This document shows positions 16,103 through 25,198 of a DNA stretch of 64,000 bases, in pieces. Where the stretch lies: positions 62,001-126,000 of the forward strand of contig NZ_NPOA01000013.1 of NCBI RefSeq assembly GCF_002287375.1, in the 5' to 3' direction. The DNA comes from Virgibacillus profundi. Lineage in GTDB: Bacteria; Bacillota; Bacilli; Bacillales; Amphibacillaceae. A program made the position numbers and the translations under genes. A model generated the notes under the pieces. It was not told the DNA's origin. It saw only the letters and a list, made by a program, of their open reading frames with translations, and searched no databases. Position 1 is the stretch's first letter. Each line of letters starts with the position of its first letter.

Positions 16103-16975
16103 TCATTGGTCTAGAAAATTCTTTTTTACGCTACCCAATTCCTCTCTTAAAGATTGGCGCATTGCTTTAAACATTTCTATAATTTTTTTATTAAAATGTT
16201 TAGACTTATTAATATTAATAGCAGTATCCCGTGAGATCGCATCTATTAATTGTATTATTAAGTTATCCTGATATGTAAGAGAATCTATGACCAAGTGATA
16301 ACAAACCTTTTCTTCCCGATCATTATAAAAGTCTTCACCTTCTACTGTAACAATAAGTTCGAACAGTTTAGTAAAAACAAATACAACAAAAAAGCGTGTT
16401 ACTACAGGATAATTATTCTTATTAATAGTGAAACCTAAACTTTCATCGACGAAAAAATTACTAATTCCAAAATTACTGTGTCCTACAGATGATAGTAAAT
16501 CATAGAATACACTATAGTATTTTTTATCATTTCCGAGTTTGAATTTACTTGGATTTATTCTTTCGGAAATCTTTTCACCATTACGGTCCCTAATCACATT
16601 TTCTTTAGAATCATATACGTACTCTCTAAAAAATAACTTTAAATTTACTAGCGTTAAGTTCTTAAAATCCCCCTCATTTTCGTTTAAATATCTACTGCTC
16701 AAGTAATTTTCAAAGATACTTCTTACAAGTATTAAAACATCTTCATTATGGTTCATTTTTAATAAGCTACGTATACTGATTAAAGTCTTGGTGCTTTTAG
16801 TGAAGTTAAAATATTCATGATCATAGGTGAACTTATTATTGGGCTCAGGTACTCGCAACAAATCTGCTGCCCCATAGGAAAACGCAGACCATTCCACAAA
16901 TTTTTTTGAATGCAAAATAAACCGGTTTATTAATTTATTTAATTCATTCACATATAATTCCTGATCTTCAGTCAT
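16103..16975 (-). CDS. DUF5677-like protein
   Basis: This 290-residue soluble protein is mostly alpha-helical. A central segment (TLISIRSLLKMNHNEDVLIL followed by VRSIFENYLSSRYL) resembles the core of DUF5677 proteins, which have a helical, HEPN-reminiscent fold and are often found in accessory or defence regions. The ATG at 16975 has TTGGAG at suitable spacing; a TTG four codons earlier is less likely. It stands alone between repeat motifs, with low G+C even for this window, consistent with acquisition. The family call is tentative; activity is unknown. Confidence 0.5.
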   Translation of the reverse strand: MTEDQELYVNELNKLINRFILHSKKFVEWSAFSYGAADLLRVPEPNNKFTYDHEYFNFTKSTKTLISIRSLLKMNHNEDVLILVRSIFENYLSSRYLNENEGDFKNLTLVNLKLFFREYVYDSKENVIRDRNGEKISERINPSKFKLGNDKKYYSVFYDLLSSVGHSNFGISNFFVDESLGFTINKNNYPVVTRFFVVFVFTKLFELIVTVEGEDFYNDREEKVCYHLVIDSLTYQDNLIIQLIDAISRDTAININKSKHFNKKIIEMFKAMRQSLREELGSVKKNFLDQ

Positions 16976-17139
16976 GATTTTCTCCAATCCAAATAGCTTA
17001 TTTACAAAAATAACTTTAACGTTAGTATATGTAGATGAATTGTTAGCGTCAAATAAAATCTATCTACTAGCAAGTGGGGTTTTCGCATATTGAGAAGAGA
17101 GAAAATACCCTTTTAAAATGTGCAATTTAGCACATTAAC

Positions 17140-17160
17140 GTAGTGGGGGTCTGACCCCGA
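17140..17160. repeat. GGGGTCTGACCCC palindromic motif
   Basis: GGGGGTCTGACCCC interrupts the second copy of the ComM leader (17171-17224) right after its start codon. The same palindrome, as GGGTCTGACCC, occurs at about 25096-25106. Confidence 0.55.
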
Positions 17161-17170
17161 AATCCGAAAT

Positions 17171-17224
17171 CCATTTTTTCACACCTTCCATGTAAACTTG
17201 TTCTTTGATTAGATACAAGATAAA
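17171..17224 (-). repeat. Second copy of the ComM leader region
   Basis: These 54 bases match 15613-15666 (ribosome binding site, ATG and leader of the ComM fragment) with about three differences. After the ATG only three or four codons remain before repeat sequence begins, so this is a duplicated, broken gene start. Confidence 0.75.
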
Positions 17225-17389
17225 AATCGATTATTAGATTTAAAAGTGGATAGCAACTACCTTTGAGCGTATCCACTACATTATAGAGAAACAAATGCAG
17301 CGAACAGCTATGTGTAAGTTTAAATTTTCTGATTGTGTTCGGGATTGGGGATTTTGGTAAAAAGGCTTCGGTATTTCTTCTAAATTAGT

Positions 17390-17430
17390 AAAACACCAGC
17401 AGCAAAGTGGAGTTTGCTGCTGGTGTTTTT
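17390..17430 (-). terminator. Terminator of TRAP operon 2 (hairpin AAAACACCAGC, copy 2)
   Basis: A 17-bp perfect stem with loop GTGGAG and T-rich ends on both sides lies 90 bp after the DctP stop. It is a near copy of the hairpin at 14109-14148. Confidence 0.8.
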
Positions 17431-17519
17431 TATACTATTGATTAATTTCAATTCTAATATTCATTCGGCAAAACTCAGGGAGTGACTGGCAGCCAAACCT
17501 AATAAAATGATTCCTTAGG

Positions 17520-18578
17520 TTATTTAGCATCTTCAATAGCTTGTAGCATCTCATCGACTAGACCTTCGTCTACTTTGGTTTCTAAGTATTCTGAGACGGG
17601 TCCAACAACAACATCCTGAAATTCCCGGAATTGTTCAGATGTTAATTCAGCTACTTCAACTCCTGCACCTATTATTACCTGCATATCGCTCTCAGTATTT
17701 TCTGCAACATGATTTAACAAGGCTTGCTGAGCTTCTTTTTCTGCTTTAACAACAATCTCTTGGTCTTCCTCACTCAAACTATTAAAAAAGTCTTCATTTA
17801 GTAAAGTTACAGCAGTATTCATTACATGCTTATCTAGTGTAAAGTAATCAGTAACCTCTTGTAAATTTATCATTAGCATAGTATAAGGTGCTTGCTCATG
17901 ACCATCCACAACACCAGTTTGGATAGCAGAATATAACTCTTCAAAAGCAACAACCTGTGGAGTTGCACCTAATGCTTTTACCATTTCCTGATGAACAGGT
18001 ACTTCCATGACACGAATTGTTAATCCTTCCAAATCTTCAGGAGAAGTTATTGGATGTATGTTATTTCCAAAATGCCTAAATGAAGAAGGAAGGAAAGACA
18101 TTAACTTTAAGTTACTTGCATCCACTACACCTTCTTTAAGCTTATCTCCAAATTCTCCACTTAAAACTTCTTGACCTACTTCAAGTGTCTCAAAAGCGTA
18201 TGGTAAATCCAATACTTGCATATTTGGATCATAAGTTGCTAAAGTTCCTGTATTTTGACCTGCTGTCATATCAAGATCTCCATTATTTACTTGCTCCATC
18301 ATGGAATCTAAATCACCTAATTGTGAATTTGGAAAAACTTCTACTTTTATTCTGCCGTCAGTTTCAGCTTCTAAAACCTCACTGAATTTTTCAGTGTATG
18401 AAAAATATGGATCTGATTCCAAACCATTTCCTGCGTGACCAAGTCTTATAGTAATCTCTTCCTCACTATTACTGGAAGCATCGTCGGAAGCCTCACCAGA
18501 ACTATCAGCTGAACAAGCTGCTAGAACAAGTACAAATGAAATTAACAAAAGAAAATTAACAAATTTAAATTTTAACAT
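17520..18578 (-). CDS. TRAP transporter substrate-binding lipoprotein (DctP family)
   Basis: The 352-residue protein begins with a signal peptide and lipobox LVLAACS (lipidated Cys22), followed by a Ser/Asp/Glu-rich linker. DctP motifs are present: IRLGHAGNGLESDPYF, EVFPNSQLGDLDSMMEQ, LTIRVMEVPVHQEM with the carboxylate-binding Arg, and LYSAIQTGVVDGHEQAP. It is the last gene of the operon, far from its own permease genes (dctQM at the promoter-proximal end), which is an unusual order but all are on one strand with short gaps. GGGGAGAGG precedes the ATG. Confidence 0.9.
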   Translation of the reverse strand: MLKFKFVNFLLLISFVLVLAACSADSSGEASDDASSNSEEEITIRLGHAGNGLESDPYFSYTEKFSEVLEAETDGRIKVEVFPNSQLGDLDSMMEQVNNGDLDMTAGQNTGTLATYDPNMQVLDLPYAFETLEVGQEVLSGEFGDKLKEGVVDASNLKLMSFLPSSFRHFGNNIHPITSPEDLEGLTIRVMEVPVHQEMVKALGATPQVVAFEELYSAIQTGVVDGHEQAPYTMLMINLQEVTDYFTLDKHVMNTAVTLLNEDFFNSLSEEDQEIVVKAEKEAQQALLNHVAENTESDMQVIIGAGVEVAELTSEQFREFQDVVVGPVSEYLETKVDEGLVDEMLQAIEDAK

Positions 18579-18634
18579 ATACGCCTCTCCCCTTTTTTTA
18601 ATTTTCTGAAATTAAAAATTAAAATGACCTTTAA

Positions 18635-19666
18635 CTAAAAGTATTGATCAACGGATAACTCTAGATCTGAAATTAGTTGTTTTAGTTCCTTATACAAGTT
18701 CTCATTGATAGTTACCCCGTGCTTTTCACGTTCTTTTTTCTTTGAGTACTCTATTTCCCCCGGGAGATAGATTGAATTATTTTTGTTGGCTTTCTTTGCA
18801 CCTTTCACCATTGTTATAAAATCATCCAATCTTATATTGAATTGCTCCCTTGGCATAATTTGTTCAATATCAATCGCCATCATTATAAAACCAATATCAG
18901 AGTGACCTACTTTTTTACCATAACCAGATCCTGATAGAACACCTGCCAATACATCCATAATAAATGACAAAGCATATCCTTTATGGTTTCCTATTGGTAA
19001 TAAAGTACCACCTCCTTCATAACCTTCGAAAGGATCGGTTGTTGGTTTTCCATTCTTATCCAGTGCCCATCCTTCGGGAATTGGTTCATTTTTTTGGTTT
19101 TGTAAAATAAGCTTACCAGCAGCGACAACTGATGTCGCTATATCTACTACAACAGGGTCTTCACCTTCTCTTGGGACTGAAAAAGATATAGGATTATTAC
19201 CTAGTACTCTTTCTGCACCTCCAGTTGGAGCCATTAAAGGCATAGTATTTGTGGTTGTAATGCCAATCATTCCATGTTTTGCAGCCAATTCTGTATAATA
19301 TCCAGAAGCACCATAATGGGTAGCATTCTTAACTAAAACAAGGCCTAAGGAGTTTTTTTTTGCTGTTTTTATAGCTTCTTCCATAGCTAAATTCCCAAGA
19401 AAGTGTCCAATACCATGGTCACCATCGAGTAAAGAAATAACAGTGGTTTTTTGAAACCATTTATAGATAGGCTCCTTAGAGATAATTTTATTTCTTATTC
19501 TTTCAACATATGTTTTTAATAGAATTAAGCCATGTGAATCTATCCCTCTAATATCAGCATAATTCATTATTTTACTGGCCATTTCAGCCTGTTCGTTTGA
19601 TAAACCCACTTTTGTCAATATATCAATAATTAACTGATTATGATTCTCTTTCTGAATTTTTATCAC
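18635..19666 (-). CDS. Ldh2/malate-lactate dehydrogenase-family oxidoreductase
   Basis: The protein belongs to the NAD(P)H-dependent Ldh2 family (YiaK, AllD, ComC, MdH, DpkA): residues YADIRGIDSHGLILLKTYVE, then LLDGDHGIGHF, VKNATHYGASGYY with the catalytic His, NTMPLMAPTGGAERVLGNNP and PIGNHKGYALSF. Members reduce 2-oxo acids, 2,3-diketogulonate or cyclic imines such as pyrroline-2-carboxylate. The GTG at 19666 is preferred because GGAGGTGA lies before it; the GTG at 19675 overlaps that site. It follows a DapA-family aldolase and a SerA-like dehydrogenase, as in sulfolactate, sugar-acid or hydroxyproline-type pathways; the choice cannot be made. Confidence 0.85.
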   Translation of the reverse strand: MIKIQKENHNQLIIDILTKVGLSNEQAEMASKIMNYADIRGIDSHGLILLKTYVERIRNKIISKEPIYKWFQKTTVISLLDGDHGIGHFLGNLAMEEAIKTAKKNSLGLVLVKNATHYGASGYYTELAAKHGMIGITTTNTMPLMAPTGGAERVLGNNPISFSVPREGEDPVVVDIATSVVAAGKLILQNQKNEPIPEGWALDKNGKPTTDPFEGYEGGGTLLPIGNHKGYALSFIMDVLAGVLSGSGYGKKVGHSDIGFIMMAIDIEQIMPREQFNIRLDDFITMVKGAKKANKNNSIYLPGEIEYSKKKEREKHGVTINENLYKELKQLISDLELSVDQYF

Positions 19667-19689
19667 TAAAGTCACCTCCGACCATACAA

Positions 19690-20556
19690 TTAAGAAAACA
19701 ATTTATTTAACACAGCTTTAGTATTTTCTGAAGCTTTTACTAAAGGCAAATTAATTTCACTATTAGTGAGTTCTTTCATTTCAAGGGCTACCTTTAATGG
19801 ACCAGGATTACCTTCCATGAAAACTGCTTTAAATAAAGAGTAGTTTTCTTTATTTAATAGAATTACTTTTTCAGTTTCACCGTCTTGTACTAAATTATAA
19901 AATTTCACCCATAATTCTGGAACAACATTCGCACTTGCCATTACTGAGCCCTTAGCACCAAATATCATTGATGCAACTGCAGCAAACTCTTCCCCAGCCA
20001 ATACAGTAATTTTATCCCCTACACTATTAATTAATTCAACCATCTGACCAAAATTCTCAGTACATTCTTTTATACCTACCACATTGGATGTCTTCTCAAG
20101 GATTTCTTCCACTGTATTTGGGAGCATATTAACCCCAGTTTTATGCGGAATATTATACAACAAAATCGGCATCTTCAAGGTCTCATCTAACTTTTTATAA
20201 TATTCGATAATACCTTGCTGAGTTGGCCTTACGTAATACGGTGTTACTACCATAACAGCATCTGCTCCTGCTGCTTTTGCATATAACCCTATTTCTATGG
20301 AACTGCCAATTCCGGGATCAATAATTCCAACAACAATTGGAATCCTTCCCTTTGCTATTTTCACAGCCAATTCAACTACTTTTTTCTTTTGAGCCATGCT
20401 GAGCGAAGTATACTCCCCTGTTCCACCTAAAACTAGCAAGCTATGAACGTTACTATCAATTTGGAAATTGATTAAATCTCTAAACTTTTCTTCATCCACT
20501 TCATGTTCACTATTTAATGGGGTAACTAAAGCTGTCATTATGCCTTCATATGCCAT
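19690..20556 (-). CDS. DapA-family lyase/synthase (dihydrodipicolinate synthase / N-acetylneuraminate lyase superfamily)
   Basis: The 288-residue TIM barrel shows GTGEYTSLS (the pyruvate carboxylate-binding GTGE loop), VVTPYYVRPTQQGIIEYYK, LYNIPHKTGVNM (catalytic Tyr) and VVGIKECTENF (Schiff-base Lys). Such class I aldolases cleave or form 2-keto-3-deoxy acids, or dehydrate/deaminate them. Because the genome's biosynthetic DapA would normally stand in a lysine operon, the location in a TRAP operon with two dehydrogenases favours a catabolic role. AGGAGG precedes the ATG, which overlaps the end of the upstream gene by 11 bp. Confidence 0.85.
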   Translation of the reverse strand: MAYEGIMTALVTPLNSEHEVDEEKFRDLINFQIDSNVHSLLVLGGTGEYTSLSMAQKKKVVELAVKIAKGRIPIVVGIIDPGIGSSIEIGLYAKAAGADAVMVVTPYYVRPTQQGIIEYYKKLDETLKMPILLYNIPHKTGVNMLPNTVEEILEKTSNVVGIKECTENFGQMVELINSVGDKITVLAGEEFAAVASMIFGAKGSVMASANVVPELWVKFYNLVQDGETEKVILLNKENYSLFKAVFMEGNPGPLKVALEMKELTNSEINLPLVKASENTKAVLNKLFS

Positions 20557-21535
20557 TTTTGATTCCTCCTATTTTTGGATTAGATATAATCTCTTTGTTT
20601 ATTATTTTACTGGAAAGGTTTCCATTTAATACCTTGGTAACTTCTTTAGATAAAATTCTTGAACATCTGTTTTTTGCCTCCAGAGTATCACCAGCTAAAT
20701 GTGGAGTAAAAATCACATTTCTTAACCTTAATAAAGGATCTTTTGGGTTTGGTGGTTCTTCTTCTAGCACATCCAAAGCTGCTCCTGCAATCATATTTTT
20801 TTGAAGGGCTTTTGTTAAAGCTTGTTGGTCAATAATACGGCCGCGACTTACATTTATTAGAAAGGATCTTTTTCTCATGTGATTAATTTCTTCAGTTGAT
20901 ATTAATTTATCTGTGCTCTTTAATAGAGGTAAATGTAAGGAAGTGTAGTCGGCAATTTTTAACCCTTCAATTAATGAATCTACCATTACAACATTATCGA
21001 AATTCTTTTCAACAAATGGATCATAAGCGTAAATATTCATATTAAATGCTTTTGCCAGGTTGGCGACCCTCCTTCCCACATTTCCAAATCCTACAATAAA
21101 TATGTTTTTATCTGATATCTCGGCAGGATAAACTTCTTCTCTATAATTCCAGTTGTTATCTTTAACCTCCTCATGATTTCTATTTAAATTCTTACTTAAT
21201 GCTAAGACAGCCATCATTGTATGTTCTGCAACAGAGATAAAATTTGCATCTGGTACGTTAACTACGTAAATACTAGCTTTTGAAGCCGCTTTAACATCGA
21301 TATTATTAACACCTACTCCATGCTGCCCAATTACTTCTAAAGAAGGACAACTTTTAATTAATCTTTCTGTTATGGTTTCAGTCCTAGTAATGACAGCATG
21401 AATATTTTCTTCATTGATTATTTTAATTAGCCTTTCTTCTTCACCATCTGGGGCATAAAAAACATTGAAGCTCTCTCCTAAAAAATTTACACCAATTGGC
21501 CGGATAGTTGGCTCAATAAATAAAACATTTTTCAT
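20546..21535 (-). CDS. D-isomer-specific 2-hydroxyacid dehydrogenase (SerA-like)
   Basis: The 329-residue protein has the NAD-binding signature IFIVGFGNVGRRVANLAK, the substrate-binding VIGQHGVGVNNID, catalytic Arg in LINVSRGRIIDQQAL, Glu in DVLEEEPP and His in FTPHLAGDT. It lacks the ACT/regulatory domain of true phosphoglycerate dehydrogenase, so a catabolic hydroxyacid dehydrogenase is favoured. The ATG at 21535 is spaced 10 bases from AAAGGAG; a TTG two codons earlier is less likely. Together with the Ldh2-type enzyme this gives two different hydroxyacid dehydrogenases in one operon, a pairing known for racemising (S)- to (R)-sulfolactate, but also possible for other acids. Confidence 0.87.
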   Translation of the reverse strand: MKNVLFIEPTIRPIGVNFLGESFNVFYAPDGEEERLIKIINEENIHAVITRTETITERLIKSCPSLEVIGQHGVGVNNIDVKAASKASIYVVNVPDANFISVAEHTMMAVLALSKNLNRNHEEVKDNNWNYREEVYPAEISDKNIFIVGFGNVGRRVANLAKAFNMNIYAYDPFVEKNFDNVVMVDSLIEGLKIADYTSLHLPLLKSTDKLISTEEINHMRKRSFLINVSRGRIIDQQALTKALQKNMIAGAALDVLEEEPPNPKDPLLRLRNVIFTPHLAGDTLEAKNRCSRILSKEVTKVLNGNLSSKIINKEIISNPKIGGIKNGI

Positions 21536-21556
21536 ATACAATCAACTCCTTTAGCT

Positions 21557-22855
21557 CTACATAGCATCGAATAACTTTGGTATAAATAGGGCGATTTCGG
21601 GAAATATAGTTATTATCAACAATACAATGAGACAAGCACCTAATAAAGGTAGCACCTCCTTCACAATTGCAGTTAATTTAGAATCACTTATAGCTGCAGC
21701 CAAATATAAAGCTGTTCCATACGGTGGTGTAATCATACTTATCATTACGTTTACCACCATTACGATACCAAAGTGAATTGGATCGACACCTAGCCCAACA
21801 AATATTGGTGTGAAAATTGGTGCGAATAAAAGTAATTGCGCAACATCAGACAGCCACATCCCGTTAAGTAAAAAGAAAATATTAACAAGAATTAATAGTA
21901 CAAGTGGTGAAAAACCTGAACCTGCAACAAAATTATTAATCAAGTCTGGAACTCTTTCCATTGATAGAATCCAACTTATAACACCAGTAAATGCAATAAT
22001 TAAGAAGATAGTACCAGAAACTCTTGCTGTATTTATTAATGCTTCTGTAAAATTCTTTATTGTAATACTTCTATATACAAAGGCAGATATAATAAAGGAA
22101 TATGCTGCTGCAACAGCTGCAGCTTCTGTAGCGGTAAAAAGCCCTGATAACATACCACCCAAAATTATTATAGGTAACATCAATGCATAAATCGCAGCAA
22201 CTGTAATACTTCCAGCTTGTTTCAATGTGATTTTTTCATGATTCTTTGGGAAATCCCTTTTTTTTGCCATCATCCATATTACGATCATTTGCGTAAGTCC
22301 AAGTAAGATTCCAGGTACTATTCCGCCGAGAAATAATGCACCAACTGAAACGTTAGTTAAACTGGCAAATATAACAAAAGGAATACTAGGTGGAATGATC
22401 GGCCCCTGCAGGGCTGAAGTTGCTGTTAAAGCAGCAGCAAACTCTTTTTTATATCCATCTTCCGCCATAATCTTTACCTGAATTGGACCTAATGCAGAGA
22501 TATCTGCCAATCCTGAACCAGATACGCCGCCAAACATCATACTTGCTAATACATTTACATATGCAAGTCCACCTTTAAAACCTCCAACTAAAAGCCGGCA
22601 AAATTTTACAAGCTTGTTCATCATGCCACCAAGGGTCATTAATTCTCCTGTTAGGATAAAAAGTGGTATCGCTAGAAATACAAAGCTATCCATTCCAGTA
22701 AAGAAAGTGTGAACAAGTATGTTCATTGAGTCAAACATTCCAGGTTTAATAAGAAAGTACATCATACCTGCAGTACCGATAGCTAGAACTACAGGCGCAC
22801 CAATAAGTAGGAGTGCAATTAAAGTTACAAGTACAGCGATTAAAGCAAACGACAT
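21557..22855 (-). CDS. TRAP transporter large permease (DctM family)
   Basis: The 432-residue membrane protein has around 12 hydrophobic segments with the DctM signatures LAIPLFILTGELMTLGGMMN, SMMFGGVSGSGLADISALG, QGPIIPPSIPFVIFAS and ISMITPPYGTALYLAAAISD. It begins three bases after the DctQ stop (TAAATG), so is coupled to it. It is clearly different in sequence from the DctM at 6596-7867, implying a different substrate. Confidence 0.93.
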   Translation of the reverse strand: MSFALIAVLVTLIALLLIGAPVVLAIGTAGMMYFLIKPGMFDSMNILVHTFFTGMDSFVFLAIPLFILTGELMTLGGMMNKLVKFCRLLVGGFKGGLAYVNVLASMMFGGVSGSGLADISALGPIQVKIMAEDGYKKEFAAALTATSALQGPIIPPSIPFVIFASLTNVSVGALFLGGIVPGILLGLTQMIVIWMMAKKRDFPKNHEKITLKQAGSITVAAIYALMLPIIILGGMLSGLFTATEAAAVAAAYSFIISAFVYRSITIKNFTEALINTARVSGTIFLIIAFTGVISWILSMERVPDLINNFVAGSGFSPLVLLILVNIFFLLNGMWLSDVAQLLLFAPIFTPIFVGLGVDPIHFGIVMVVNVMISMITPPYGTALYLAAAISDSKLTAIVKEVLPLLGACLIVLLIITIFPEIALFIPKLFDAM

Positions 22856-23344
22856 TTACTCTCCCCCTTTCTTTATTGTTACAATATTAAAAAAGATTTT
22901 ATATAAGTATTGATATAACATTAAAGCCGATCCTATCGGAATAGACAGATAGGGGTAAAACCAGGATATACCCAAAGTAGATGTATATTTATCTATACTT
23001 CCAACAGCCTGAAACCATCCAAATGTTGTCATTATAACTAACAAAAAGATAAAAACGACTTGATAAATTATGTTTCTTATTTTTTTGAACCTTTCTGATA
23101 AAAGATGATCAAAAAAATCAACAGTTATCAATTCGTTATTTTTGATCAGCACGTTCGAAATAAGCATTACCGCCCAAATAATTGCGAATGTAGAAAACTC
23201 TACTGACCAGGCCAGCCCAGAATTAAACATTGATCTAAGTATTACCTGAAGAACTAAAACAATCGTAAGAGCACCAATCAAAACACTGGCTGCAATTTTC
23301 GAAACCCAAGAAATAATATCACTTATTTTCGTTAAGGCTTCCAT
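22856..23344 (-). CDS. TRAP transporter small permease (DctQ family)
   Basis: The 162-residue four-helix membrane protein contains VLQVILRSMFNSGLAWSVEF and a DctQ-type W-x-E/V-E motif. The ATG at 23344 has AAAGGGGTGAG upstream; the longer frame to 23374 would overlap the GntR gene and lacks a site. Confidence 0.9.
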   Translation of the reverse strand: MEALTKISDIISWVSKIAASVLIGALTIVLVLQVILRSMFNSGLAWSVEFSTFAIIWAVMLISNVLIKNNELITVDFFDHLLSERFKKIRNIIYQVVFIFLLVIMTTFGWFQAVGSIDKYTSTLGISWFYPYLSIPIGSALMLYQYLYKIFFNIVTIKKGGE

Positions 23345-23360
23345 TCTACTCACCCCTTTT

Positions 23361-24071
23361 TTAGTTTTCATCAAAATTTATAGAGTACTTCCATCTATCT
23401 GTTCTTACATAATAAATATTAATATCTATAAGATCGTTTTTATGATAGGATAACCTTCTAATTTTTAGTAATGGAAAACCAGCCTCAACATTTAAATAGT
23501 CTCCTATTTTTTCATTTGCTGCCACAGCCTCAACTTCTTCTTTTATGCTAGAAAAACTAATTTGTATCTCATCTTTGATTAATTTACCAACGGCGGAAAC
23601 GAACTTATAATCTTTCTCAAAAATTTCAAGAGGAATAATTGGTTTAATATAATGTTCCATGTAAACAAGAGGTTCTTTATTGAAATATCTAATTCTGTTC
23701 AAATAGATAATGTTACTTTCACTATCAAGCCCAAATTCCTCCGCATAGTCTTTAGAATGTATGTACTCAACTGAAAGAGTTTGTGCAGATATTTTGTTCC
23801 ATTCTCTTGAATATTGGCTACCGAATCCAGTCGCCATCGTCCATCTTTCTCTAGGTGAAATATTTGAAGCAAAGCTGCCTTTTCCTTGCAGTCTGTAAAT
23901 ATATCCATTATTTTCAAGTTCCTTTAAGGCTTGTCTAATAGGAGTTCTACTTACTTTATAATTTTTCTCTAATTCCATCTCAGAAGGTAACAAATCTCCA
24001 GCATTGTACGTCCCATCTTGCAATTTTAAATAAATATCTTCATAAATTGTCTTGTAAAGAGATTTTTTCAT
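23361..24071 (-). CDS. GntR-family regulator with UTRA domain
   Basis: The 236-residue protein has an N-terminal winged helix (residues 1-70: LLPSEMELEKNYKVSRTPIR, QALKELENNGYIYRLQGKGS) and a C-terminal UTRA effector-binding domain (YLNRIRYFNKEPLVYMEHY, FPLLKIRRLSYHKNDL). This HutC-type class usually represses the adjacent transport/catabolic operon until its substrate or a pathway intermediate binds. It is the first gene of the operon, so autoregulation is likely. AAAGGATTAA precedes the ATG. Confidence 0.9.
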   Translation of the reverse strand: MKKSLYKTIYEDIYLKLQDGTYNAGDLLPSEMELEKNYKVSRTPIRQALKELENNGYIYRLQGKGSFASNISPRERWTMATGFGSQYSREWNKISAQTLSVEYIHSKDYAEEFGLDSESNIIYLNRIRYFNKEPLVYMEHYIKPIIPLEIFEKDYKFVSAVGKLIKDEIQISFSSIKEEVEAVAANEKIGDYLNVEAGFPLLKIRRLSYHKNDLIDINIYYVRTDRWKYSINFDEN

Positions 24072-24712
24072 TAAATTAATCCTTTCAATATCAACTTGTA
24101 ATACTTATAATACTAAGTTAAAAAATAAAAAAATAATAAGGTGATCCTTAAATAAAACCGCTTACATTTCGGGAGACTATTATTATAGAATTAATTTGAT
24201 AGCCTTTGTGACCATATCTAGATAACTGCATAAAACTCAAAGATATTTTCATGCTATATTACGAAAATCTTTTATAAAGTTTAAAATTGATGTTTATAGA
24301 TAATCTTCTTATTTGATATAATACTATAAAAAATATTGGGAGTAAACACTATTTTCAAATTATTTTAAAATATTTTATAAATTATAGAATCTCTATCCAT
24401 TATCTCTTAAATATTCTTTACACACATTAACTTTCATTCATAATGAATGCCCCTCACCCATACCTATCGGCATTAGCATGAATATACACCTTCCCACTCA
24501 CCAACCGATTATGAGTGCTCTCTGATTTTCTACAACCATGTCAAATCAATTAAGAATATTCCTACATCAAAGAACCCCGATGTAATATTGATTATTACGT
24601 TTAAAAATCGACAGTGATTATTTTTGACCTTCTCCCATTTCACTTTAGAAAAACAAATGAAGAGGACTGCAATGTATAATTTTAGGTTTTCTGATTTCTT
24701 AGAGACGTAAAA
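24072..24712. other. 641-bp AT-rich intergenic region
   Basis: It separates TRAP operon 2 from the accessory island and must carry the operon's promoter. No strong inverted repeat or gene is apparent. A minus-strand stretch near 24460-24530 reads as a possible protein tail (LVSGKVYIHANADRYG then stop) but is too short to assign. Confidence 0.5.
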
Positions 24713-24994
24713 GTGAAATATAGCTATGCAGATAAGCCAATTCTCTTAGTAGAATTTGAAGACGAAGAGCACAGACTCTATCGAGCCGCATATGGTCTGG
24801 TATTAATATTGCAGTTACAGACTAAATCGAAGAAGATACTTTGGCCATTTGAATTTATGGAAGAATTACATCGAAAGAAAATTAAAACATCAAGAGGACG
24901 ACAGAAAGTTCCAATTCCTAACAAAAAGGAGACGGAGTTCATAGGAAACGTAGCATATTTTTTGACAATTTTATATGGGGAAAAACGAGAATAA
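24713..24994 (+). CDS. Hypothetical protein (93 residues)
   Basis: The frame starts with GTG without a clear ribosome binding site and encodes a basic protein with a strand-rich start (ILLVEFEDEEHRLYRAAYGL) and a Lys/Arg-rich middle (RKKIKTSRGRQKVPIPNKK). No family is recognised. A decayed relative of its 3' end occurs at about 37130-37200 and both are followed by the same hairpin and repeat block, indicating that the gene travels with that repeat. It is divergent from the ATPase/nuclease module. Confidence 0.35.
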   Translation: MKYSYADKPILLVEFEDEEHRLYRAAYGLVLILQLQTKSKKILWPFEFMEELHRKKIKTSRGRQKVPIPNKKETEFIGNVAYFLTILYGEKRE

Positions 24995-25118
24995 AGTCTG
25001 ATTAAGACCCATTCCCTTTTTAAATTTTTAAAGGAGAAGCAAACTGTTATTTTTTTACTTTTATGGATTCCCAAACCACTGCTGCAAGGTCAATGGGTCT
25101 GACCCCATAGCCCACACG
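24985..25118 (+). repeat. Repeat module, copy 1 (hairpin plus GGGTCTGACCC palindrome)
   Basis: The block contains AGTCTGATTAAGACCCATTCC with a T run (terminator-like), TGGATTCCCAAACCACTGCTG and ATGGGTCTGACCCCATAGCC. The same order of elements is found at 37181-37266. It overlaps the end of the 93-residue ORF. Confidence 0.65.
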
Positions 25119-25149
25119 GATTAGACGTATTTATAAAAATAGGCAAAAT

Positions 25150-25185
25150 AAAAAAGCCCACCACCGTTTTATGGTAATGAGCATA
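25150..25185 (-). terminator. Terminator after the ATPase gene
   Basis: On the minus strand GCTCATTACC pairs with GGTGGTGGGC (with G-U pairs) around CATAAAAC... and is followed by TTTTTT, 14 bp after the ATPase stop codon. Confidence 0.75.
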
Positions 25186-25198
25186 GATTATTTCGCCT

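Noticed and set aside
24460-24530. Possible protein tail in the minus strand
   Set aside because: Only about 20 credible codons before a stop, no start and no family; too short to claim as a gene relic.
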